Source of the DNA: an uncultured Collinsella sp.
GTDB taxonomy: Bacteria; Actinomycetota; Coriobacteriia; Coriobacteriales; Coriobacteriaceae
NCBI GenBank assembly: GCA_900551205.1
Contig: URUW01000127.1
Coordinates: 1 to 5,594, forward strand
Direction: 5' to 3'
DNA length: 5,594 bases
Part shown: positions 1 to 4,533 of the stretch, in pieces
Position numbering within the stretch: the stretch's first letter is position 1
How the letters are laid out: the number at the start of each line of letters is the position of its first letter
Notes under the pieces: model-generated
Databases searched by the model: none
Told to the model about the DNA's origin: nothing
The model's input: the letters and a program-made list of their open reading frames with translations, nothing else
Made by a program: the position numbers and the translations under genes

Positions 1-327
1 ATTCGCTTAGTATTGACAGCTTTGTTTTTGATTCCCCTTACTCCGGTTAATTTGCTGCCCGTGTTCTATGTGCTGCAGACGGTTGCGTACTCGTTGTTTG
101 CCCCAATCAAATACTCAATTTTTCAAAATGCTGCCGATTCTTCGATGCGCTGTTCACTGATTTCGGTTCAAAGCCAGATGGTGGCGGTGGGTGCCGTTCT
201 TTTCTATCTGCTCAACGCTGTGTTGAGTAGCGTTGCGGGCATTCGAGTCGTATTGCTTGTCGCGCTCGGGATTTCTTCCCTTGTGTATATCCCCGCGCTA
301 TTTCGTCTTACAAGCCAAAGGTCATGA
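1..327 (+). CDS. C-terminal end of a multi-pass membrane protein, probably an MFS transporter (partial, 5' end outside window)
   Basis: The frame is open from the first base of the window, so 108 codons of the C-terminus are visible and the true start lies upstream. The TTG at position 13 is an internal Leu codon, not a start. The protein is very hydrophobic, with about four membrane-spanning stretches: roughly residues 3-20, 21-36, 55-77 and 78-100. A short polar loop containing an Arg followed by Ser-Leu-Ile-Ser sits before the third stretch. That pattern and the short basic tail resemble the last helices of Major Facilitator Superfamily permeases. Substrate cannot be inferred. Codon use (many ATT, TTT, TTG) is visibly less G/C-ending than in the acetate kinase genes, which may mean low expression or foreign origin. 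Another polytopic carrier family is possible. Confidence 0.6.
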   Translation: MRLVLTALFLIPLTPVNLLPVFYVLQTVAYSLFAPIKYSIFQNAADSSMRCSLISVQSQMVAVGAVLFYLLNAVLSSVAGIRVVLLVALGISSLVYIPALFRLTSQRS

Positions 328-360
328 GTATTTGGGCACCGATAACTTATATATCAACGC

Positions 361-394
361 AATAAACCCGAGCGCGAGGGCGTTTGGGTTTATT
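361..394. terminator. Hairpin AATAAACCC/GGGTTTATT after the membrane-protein gene; terminator or ackA1 leader element
   Basis: Positions 361-369 and 386-394 are a perfect 9-bp inverted repeat (AATAAACCC / GGGTTTATT) with a 16-nt loop. It begins 33 nt after the upstream stop codon, so it most simply ends that transcript. It is symmetrical, and the T-run is interrupted, so it is a weak intrinsic terminator and could work on either strand. If the ackA1 promoter lies upstream of it, it would instead be part of the ackA1 5' leader. Confidence 0.5.
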
Positions 395-407
395 ATTGAA
401 GCGTATG

Positions 408-435
408 TAACCTGGCGGCGCCACACCGCCTGTTA
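408..435 (+). promoter_or_regulatory. Imperfect stem-loop just upstream of the ackA1 ribosome binding site
   Basis: GGCGG (414-418) pairs with CCGCC (426-430) around a 7-nt loop, and flanking TAAC (408-411) can pair with GTTA (432-435). The structure ends 2 nt before the AGGGAG Shine-Dalgarno (438-443), so it is placed to affect ribosome access. It may also be chance structure in a short GC-rich stretch. No convincing -35/-10 pair for ackA1 could be picked in 328-447. Confidence 0.3.
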
Positions 436-447
436 GTAGGGAGACAC

Positions 448-1626
448 ATGAACGTTCTGGTCGTCAACGCAGGATCTTCGACCCTTAAGTATCAGGTCAT
501 CGATACCAAGTCCCACAAGGTGTCCGCAAAGGGCTCCTGCGAGCGCGTCTGCTTTACCGGCGGTACCTTCACCCACGCTGCCAACGGCTCCAAGAAGGTG
601 ACCGAGAACATCGAGTTCCCCGACCACAAGGTCGCCATCGAGGTCGTCCTGAAGGACCTTGAGGCCAACGGCGTCAAGATCGAGGGTATCGGCCACCGTA
701 TCGTTCAGGGCGGTTGGTACTTCGGTGATTCCTCCCTCGTCGACGAGGACGTCCTCGCCAAGATCCGCGAGGTTGCTCCGCTCGCCCCGCTGCACAATAA
801 CCCCGAGGCCAACGTTATCGAGTACTGCCTCGAGCAGTATCCCGACCTGCCCAACGTCACGGTCTACGACACTGCTTTCCACTTCAATATGCCCGAGGTC
901 GCCAAGACCTACGCCCTGCCCAAGGACGTCTGCGACAAGCTGCACATCCGTAAGTACGGCGCCCACGGCACCAGCTACCGCTACATCTCCAAGAAGGTTG
1001 CCGAGATGACCAACGGCGAGGCTCGCAAGGTCGTCGTGTGCCACATCGGTTCCGGCGCTTCCCTGTGCGCCATCGAGGACGGCAAGTGCATGGACACCAC
1101 CATGGGCTTGACGCCGCTCGACGGTGTCATGATGGGCACCCGCTGCGGCTCCATCGACCCTGCTACCGTGTGCTACCTGCAGCGCGAAGGTGGCTACACC
1201 TTCGACGAGGTCGACGAGATGATGAACAAGAAGTCCGGCCTTTTGGCTGTGACCGGCGGCAAGACCAACGACTGCCGCAACGTCGAGGAGCTCGCCGCTG
1301 CCGGTGACCCCGAGGCCCAGCTCGCCTTCGATATGTTCGTTTACAAGATTGCCGCCAAGGCTGCCGAGATGGCCACTTCCATGTGCGGCATGGACACCCT
1401 GGTCTTTACCGCCGGCATCGGCGAGCACGCTCCGGCTGTCCGCGCCGGCGTGGCCGATCGTCTGGCCTTTATGGGCGTCAAGATGGACCATGCCCGCAAC
1501 GCTCTGCGTGGCGACGGCGCTTGGTGCCTGTCCGCCAAGGATTCCAAGGTCAAGATCTTCGTCATCCCCACGGATGAGGAGTTCATGATCGCCTCCGACG
1601 TCGAGCGCATCGTCAACAGCAAGTAA
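448..1626 (+). CDS. ackA: Acetate kinase paralog 1 (ASKHA family), with several altered active-site positions
   Basis: The product is a cytoplasmic acetate kinase (acetyl phosphate + ADP <-> acetate + ATP) of 392 aa, near the usual 395-405. The ATG at 448 follows AGGGAG with a 4-nt gap. The N-terminal phosphate-binding signature starts at N7 and includes S10 and K14. HR84IVQGG matches the substrate Arg (R91 in the Methanosarcina enzyme). D141TAFH is the catalytic Asp (D148), H173 in RKYGAHGTS matches H180, and R232 in GTRCGSIDP matches R241. FTAGIGE (320-326) and PTDEE (374-378) are the C-terminal nucleotide and metal motifs. Oddities against the family consensus and the neighbouring copy: T12 for Ser, Y177 for the His of HGTSH, S202 for the Asn of HLGNG, H327 for the Asn of GIGEN, and one extra residue near 271 before the adenosine-contact Asp/Arg (D275, R277). 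The core catalytic residues remain, so it is probably an active acyl kinase, but substrate preference or kinetics may differ from the second copy. Confidence 0.93.
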   Translation: MNVLVVNAGSSTLKYQVIDTKSHKVSAKGSCERVCFTGGTFTHAANGSKKVTENIEFPDHKVAIEVVLKDLEANGVKIEGIGHRIVQGGWYFGDSSLVDEDVLAKIREVAPLAPLHNNPEANVIEYCLEQYPDLPNVTVYDTAFHFNMPEVAKTYALPKDVCDKLHIRKYGAHGTSYRYISKKVAEMTNGEARKVVVCHIGSGASLCAIEDGKCMDTTMGLTPLDGVMMGTRCGSIDPATVCYLQREGGYTFDEVDEMMNKKSGLLAVTGGKTNDCRNVEELAAAGDPEAQLAFDMFVYKIAAKAAEMATSMCGMDTLVFTAGIGEHAPAVRAGVADRLAFMGVKMDHARNALRGDGAWCLSAKDSKVKIFVIPTDEEFMIASDVERIVNSK

Positions 1627-1637
1627 TTGCAAGAGGG

Positions 1638-1676
1638 GAGGGGCTGGACGACCAAGTGCCGTTCAGCCCCTCTTTT
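1638..1676 (+). terminator. Intrinsic terminator of ackA1
   Basis: The arm at 1638-1649 (GAGGGGCTGGAC) pairs with 1661-1672 (GTTCAGCCCCTC) as a 12-bp stem with one G-U pair and an 11-nt loop, followed by TTTT (1673-1676). It starts 11 nt after the ackA1 stop. It suggests that most ackA1 transcripts end before ackA2 and that the two copies can be expressed separately. Confidence 0.8.
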
Positions 1677-1707
1677 GCGCTCGTTGGGCGATATGCCTGA
1701 TAGCTAT

Positions 1708-1738
1708 TTATCAAGATGTGATAACTTCTTATTAAAAT
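1708..1738 (+). promoter_or_regulatory. Candidate ackA2 promoter/operator region with inverted repeat TTATCA-N5-TGATAA
   Basis: TTATCA (1708-1713) and TGATAA (1719-1724) form a perfect 6-bp inverted repeat with a 5-nt spacer, a geometry common for dimeric regulator sites. The flanking AT-rich sequence gives a weak promoter candidate: TTTATC (1707-1712) and TATTAA (1730-1735), 17 nt apart. This is the only AT-rich patch between the ackA1 terminator and ackA2, so a promoter here is likely, though the boxes are poor. The repeat does not match the consensus I know for Rex, FNR or Crp. Confidence 0.35.
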
Positions 1739-1790
1739 GCGGTCGCCTTAAGAGGTCTGCGTCGACCGTATCGCACTGCAAAGGAGTCTC

Positions 1791-2969
1791 ATGAACGTAC
1801 TTGTTGTCAACGCCGGCAGCTCAAGCCTTAAATATCAGCTTCTGGATACCGATACCCGCGAGGTTTTCGCCAAGGGCAACTGCGAGCGTATCGGCTCGGA
1901 CATGGGTATCTTTGGACACCCCGAGAACGGTGGCGCCAAGCAGACCGAGGAGGTTCCCTTCCCCGATCATCGCTCTGCTATCGCTCGCGTGCTCGAGGAG
2001 CTCGAGAAGACCGACTTTACGGTCGATGGCATTGGGCATCGTATCGTTCAGGGCGGCTGGCACTTCGATGATTCCGCAGTTGTTGACGACGAGGTCATGG
2101 CTAAGATCCTTGAGGTTGCTCCGCTCGCCCCGCTGCACAATTACGGCGAGGCCGCAGCAATCGAGTATTGCCGCGAGAAGTATCCGGAGCTGCCCAACGT
2201 GGCCGTCTTCGACACCTCGTTCCACATGACCATGCCCGAGGTCGCCTACACCTACGCGCTGCCCAAGGACGTGTGCGACAAGTACCACGTGCGCAAGTAC
2301 GGCGCGCACGGTACGAGCCACCGTTACGAGTGGATGATGGCCAAGGGGATCCTGGGTGCGCGCTGCCACCGTCTGCTTTCATGCCATCTGGGCAACGGTG
2401 CTTCGCTTGCCGCCATTGAGGACGGCGTGTGCCGCGATACCACGATGGGCCTCACGCCGCTTGACGGTCTGATGATGGGTACCCGTTGCGGTTCCATCGA
2501 CCCGGCCACCGTGTGCTATCTTCAGCGCGAGGGCGGCTACAGCTACCAGGAAGTCGACGACATGATGAACAAGCAGTCCGGTCTGCTTGCCATCTCGGGC
2601 ATCTCCAACGATGCCCGCGACATCCGTACGCGCGCCTCCGAGGGTGACGAGCGCTGCCTGCTCGCCTTCGATATGTTTGCCTATAAGGCCATGCAGCAGG
2701 CCGGCTCCATGATCGCCTCCATGGCGGGCGTGGATACCATCACCTTTACCGCTGGCATCGGCGAGAATGACTGGTCGATCCGCAAGGCCTTCTGCGACTG
2801 CTTTGAGTGGCTGGGCGTGCGCATCGACAACAATAAGAACCGCGAGGCCGTGGGCAACGGCCCGCAGGTCATCAGCGCCGCCGGCTCTTCCGTCACGGTC
2901 ATGGTCATCCCCACCGATGAGGAATACATGATCGCCCACGACGTCGAGCGTCTGACCAAGAACAACTAA
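1791..2969 (+). CDS. ackA: Acetate kinase paralog 2 (ASKHA family), canonical active site
   Basis: This is a second full-length acetate kinase of 392 aa, starting at an ATG 4 nt after a strong AAGGAG Shine-Dalgarno (1781-1786). All landmark residues are present: N7, S10, S12 and K14 in the N-terminal signature, R84 in HRIVQGG, D141 in FDTSFH, H173 and H177 in GAHGTSH, and H199 plus N202 in CHLGNG. R232 (GTRCGSIDP), the SNDAR loop (272-276), FTAGIGEN (319-326) and PTDEE (374-378) are also present. By hand alignment it is about 59% identical to the upstream copy. The two differ most at 21-56, 181-198, 278-290 and 326-368. Because it keeps the family consensus where copy 1 departs, it is the better candidate for the housekeeping enzyme acting with Pta to make acetate and ATP. 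It is probably transcribed from its own promoter, because a terminator separates the genes, and it ends at a strong terminator. Confidence 0.95.
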   Translation: MNVLVVNAGSSSLKYQLLDTDTREVFAKGNCERIGSDMGIFGHPENGGAKQTEEVPFPDHRSAIARVLEELEKTDFTVDGIGHRIVQGGWHFDDSAVVDDEVMAKILEVAPLAPLHNYGEAAAIEYCREKYPELPNVAVFDTSFHMTMPEVAYTYALPKDVCDKYHVRKYGAHGTSHRYEWMMAKGILGARCHRLLSCHLGNGASLAAIEDGVCRDTTMGLTPLDGLMMGTRCGSIDPATVCYLQREGGYSYQEVDDMMNKQSGLLAISGISNDARDIRTRASEGDERCLLAFDMFAYKAMQQAGSMIASMAGVDTITFTAGIGENDWSIRKAFCDCFEWLGVRIDNNKNREAVGNGPQVISAAGSSVTVMVIPTDEEYMIAHDVERLTKNN

Positions 2970-2991
2970 CGCGCGCATTTGCAAGTAAACG

Positions 2992-3027
2992 AAAGGCCTC
3001 CAGAGCAACAGCTCCGGAGGCCTTTTT
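2992..3027 (+). terminator. Intrinsic terminator of ackA2
   Basis: AAAGGCCTCC (2992-3001) pairs perfectly with GGAGGCCTTT (3016-3025). The loop contains a nested GAGC/GCTC pair (3003-3006 with 3011-3014). A five-T run (3023-3027) follows, starting 22 nt after the ackA2 stop. This is a textbook rho-independent terminator on the plus strand. Confidence 0.9.
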
Positions 3028-3175
3028 ACTAGCAGGCGGTAATTCCAGTCCCAAAGTGATCATCGCCGGCAACGCCTGCGCTCCCAGCAACGGCATCCAT
3101 ACATTCAGATCCTCAGCCCCAGCTCGTAGCCAAGCCACCGTCCACCCCAGATACCCTGATTACTACGTAGTGGTA
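3028..3175. other. Unassigned intergenic stretch between the ackA2 terminator and the long inverted repeat
   Basis: No gene with a convincing start, ribosome binding site and codon bias is seen. On the minus strand one frame reads from the inverted repeat into this stretch and stops at a TGA near 3112-3114. Its last residues are rich in Gly, Trp and Leu (a GGRWLGYELGLRI-like end), which could be the decayed tail of a gene, but no family is recognised. A 10-bp palindrome ACTACGTAGT lies at 3162-3171. Codon-position bias typical of the neighbouring genes is absent. Confidence 0.35.
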
Positions 3176-3306
3176 GAAGGCCGTACGGGCTAACCCCTGA
3201 AAACATTCCACAGACCAGAAACGCCCCCGTTCGTAGCTCCGAAGGAGCAGAACGGGGGCGTTTCATTGGTCGAGGACGTTTTCAGGGGTTAGCCCGTACG
3301 GCCTTC
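3176..3306. repeat. 131-bp nested inverted repeat with perfect 29-bp outer arms
   Basis: The arm at 3176-3204 is the exact reverse complement of 3278-3306 over 29 bp; the match ends cleanly on both sides. Inside are further matching blocks: GACCA (3213-3217) with TGGTC (3267-3271), GAAACGCCCCCGTTC (3218-3232) with its complement (3250-3264), and GCTCC (3236-3240) with GGAGC (3244-3248) around a GAA loop. In total about 54 base pairs can form in one long hairpin. It lies 15 bp beyond the pta stop, between convergent genes. It may be a bidirectional terminator with an extended stem, an RNase III-type RNA duplex, or a short non-autonomous mobile or dispersed repeat. No target-site duplication is visible at its ends, and the outer-arm ends do not resemble an insertion sequence I know. 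Confidence 0.9.
3213..3271 (-). terminator. Probable pta terminator, the inner hairpin of the long inverted repeat
   Basis: Read on the minus strand, a GC-rich 15-bp stem (3218-3232 with 3250-3264) ends in GTTTCT, a short T-rich tail downstream of pta. It lies about 50 nt past the pta stop. The stem is nearly symmetrical, with GTTTC also on the plus strand, so it could stop read-through from ackA2 as well. The T-run is short, so efficiency is uncertain. Confidence 0.6.
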
Positions 3307-3321
3307 GGGCGATTGCGTACG

Positions 3322-4302
3322 CTACTCAGCCATCTGAGCCTGGACGGCGGTGATGGCCACGACACCCACGATGTCGTCGGCAGAGCAGCCGCGCGAAAGG
3401 TCGTTGACCGGCTTGGCGATGCCCTGCAGGATGGGGCCGTAGGCGTCGGCACCGGCGAAGCGCTGGACCAGCTTGTAGCCGATGTTGCCGGCCTCGAGGT
3501 CGGGGAACACGAGCACGTTGGCCTTGCCGGCGACAGAGGAGCCGGGAGCCTTGAGCTGGGCGACGGTGGGGACGATGGCGGCGTCGAGCTGCAGGTCGCC
3601 ATCGATGGCGAGCTCGGGAGCCTTTTCCTTGCAGAACTTCACGGCCTCCTGGACCTTCTTGGCAACCTCGCCGCCGGCGGAGCCCATGGTGGAGTAGGAG
3701 AGCATGGCCACGTGCGGCTCAACGTTGCCCATGAAGGTGGACCAGGAGTGAGCGGAGGCGATGGCGATCTCGGAGAGCTCGTCGGAGGACGGGTTGATGT
3801 TGAGGCCGCAGTCGGCAAAGATCAGCGTGCCGTCGGTGCCGAACTGCGGAGTGTCGGTGCACATCACGAAGAAGGCCGACACCAGCTTGGTGCCCGGGGC
3901 GGTCTTGAGGATCTGCAGCGCGGGGCGCAGCGTGTCGGCGGTGGAGTGGCAGGCGCCGGAGACCAGGCCGTCGGCGTCGCCCATCTTGACCATCATGGTG
4001 CCAAAGTAGGTAGCATCCATCACCTGGGCGCGAGCCTGCTCGATGGTGACGCCCTTCTTGGCGCGGAGCTCGGCAAACTTCTGCGCGTACTCCTCGTGCT
4101 TCTCGGCATTGCGCGGGTCGATGACGGTAGCGCCGGGAACGTTGATCTCGTCGGGGTTGCCCAGGATGACGATCTTTGCCAGGCCCTCCTCGATGATCTT
4201 GGTGGCTGCGACGATGGTGCGCGGATCCTCGCCCTCGGGCAGGACGATCGTCTTAAGGTCGGCCTTGGCGGCAGACTTCATACGGTTAAGGAAATCGCTC
4301 AT
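3322..4302 (-). CDS. pta: Phosphate acetyltransferase (phosphotransacetylase)
   Basis: The product is a cytoplasmic enzyme catalysing acetyl-CoA + phosphate <-> acetyl phosphate + CoA, the step before acetate kinase. It has 326 aa, the size of the short, single-domain class (about 325-335 aa), without the regulatory N-terminal region of the long enterobacterial type. Recognisable stretches are VLPEGEDPR (20-28), the KMGDADGLVSGA block (106-117) leading to TADTLRPAL with R126, and FADCGLNINPSSDE (162-175). Also present are MLSYSTMGSAGG (200-211), VFPDLEAGNIGYK (265-277), and the CoA/phosphate-site NDLSRGCSADD (300-310), with S303, R304 and D310 matching the catalytic Ser, Arg and Asp of the Methanosarcina enzyme. 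The start is set by AAGGAG four bases upstream. It is convergent with the acetate kinases instead of being in an ackA-pta operon. A divergent promoter region shared with glf and a hairpin leader lie upstream. Confidence 0.96.
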   Translation of the reverse strand: MSDFLNRMKSAAKADLKTIVLPEGEDPRTIVAATKIIEEGLAKIVILGNPDEINVPGATVIDPRNAEKHEEYAQKFAELRAKKGVTIEQARAQVMDATYFGTMMVKMGDADGLVSGACHSTADTLRPALQILKTAPGTKLVSAFFVMCTDTPQFGTDGTLIFADCGLNINPSSDELSEIAIASAHSWSTFMGNVEPHVAMLSYSTMGSAGGEVAKKVQEAVKFCKEKAPELAIDGDLQLDAAIVPTVAQLKAPGSSVAGKANVLVFPDLEAGNIGYKLVQRFAGADAYGPILQGIAKPVNDLSRGCSADDIVGVVAITAVQAQMAE

Positions 4303-4354
4303 GTTACTCCTTACAAGCGTTTCGCTAAGCTCCAGGCGCCTGACTGCACACGAA

Positions 4355-4377
4355 TAAACCCGCTGCTAGCGGGTTTA
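4355..4377. promoter_or_regulatory. Perfect 10-bp hairpin in the pta 5' leader
   Basis: TAAACCCGCT (4355-4364) and AGCGGGTTTA (4368-4377) pair perfectly around a 3-nt loop. On the minus strand it lies about 53 nt upstream of the pta start and downstream of the likely pta -10 box, so it would be in the pta leader RNA. The trailing sequence TTTATTCG is a poor T-run. It could be a leaky terminator/attenuator, an mRNA-stabilising stem, or insulation between the divergent genes. It resembles the hairpin upstream of ackA1. Confidence 0.55.
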
Positions 4378-4429
4378 CCTTTCAATAATGTACGCCGCGG
4401 TGCTTGAGCTTTCCTTGTGTGGCAAGCTC

Positions 4430-4435
4430 ATTATA
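4430..4435 (-). promoter_or_regulatory. Consensus -10 box for pta (minus strand TATAAT)
   Basis: ATTATA on the plus strand reads TATAAT on the minus strand, facing pta. A start near 4423 would give a leader of about 120 nt carrying the 4355-4377 hairpin. The -35 position 17 bp away reads GCGATT, far from TTGACA. The promoter may be weak or activator-dependent. Confidence 0.45.
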
Positions 4436-4449
4436 GGACGCATTAGCGC

Positions 4450-4455
4450 TATAAT
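4450..4455 (+). promoter_or_regulatory. Consensus -10 box for glf (TATAAT)
   Basis: A perfect TATAAT faces glf, 78 bp before its ATG. The best-spaced -35 (4427-4432, CTCATT) is poor and overlaps the minus-strand -10 of pta. With the pta box it forms an inverted repeat ATTATAG (4430-4436) / CTATAAT (4449-4455) with a 12-bp spacer, so the two divergent promoters would overlap. Confidence 0.5.
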
Positions 4456-4471
4456 CGCTCTGATAAATATG

Positions 4472-4519
4472 TCTCGAAGAATGTTCGAGAAAAGCCCAGC
4501 TAACGAGCCCGTGGCTTTT
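4472..4519 (+). promoter_or_regulatory. Two consecutive stem-loops in the glf leader
   Basis: TCTCGAA (4472-4478) pairs with TTCGAGA (4484-4490) around 5 nt. Directly after, AAAAGCC (4490-4496) pairs with GGCTTTT (4513-4519) around 16 nt. The second stem ends 3 nt before the AAGGAG Shine-Dalgarno (4523-4528) and its T-run makes it look like a weak terminator. They may form an attenuator or control translation, or be incidental; no known riboswitch was recognised. Confidence 0.35.
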
Positions 4520-4533
4520 GACAAGGAGTATCG

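Noticed and set aside
233..436. A 67-codon plus-strand frame overlapping the end of the membrane-protein gene
   Set aside because: No ribosome binding site. It overlaps a real gene in another frame and crosses the 361-394 hairpin.
433..1632. A 399-codon open frame antisense to ackA1
   Set aside because: It mirrors the real gene: biased third positions of the sense strand keep stops out of the opposite frame. Its low-complexity Gly/Val/Asp/Leu-rich protein matches no family.
2379..3008. A minus-strand frame of 209 codons overlapping the end of ackA2 and its terminator
   Set aside because: It starts within the terminator hairpin, has no ribosome binding site and is antisense to conserved acetate kinase motifs.
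2905..3138. A 77-codon minus-strand frame across the ackA2 end
   Set aside because: It begins at a GTG with no Shine-Dalgarno, runs through the ackA2 terminator into ackA2 antisense, and shows no recognisable domain.
3176..3306. The long inverted repeat as a complete insertion sequence or classical MITE
   Set aside because: There is no transposase, no matching direct repeats flank the arms (left flank GTA, right flank GGG), and the interior is a terminator-like stem. A mobile origin remains possible but cannot be called.
3313..4407. A 364-codon plus-strand open frame over pta
   Set aside because: It is an antisense shadow of pta, with the same Gly/Asp/Leu/Val-rich composition and no domain, while the opposite strand encodes an unmistakable Pta with a good ribosome binding site.
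4472..4533. A known riboswitch before glf
   Set aside because: The leader is only about 70 nt, with two short stems and no conserved riboswitch core that I recognise.
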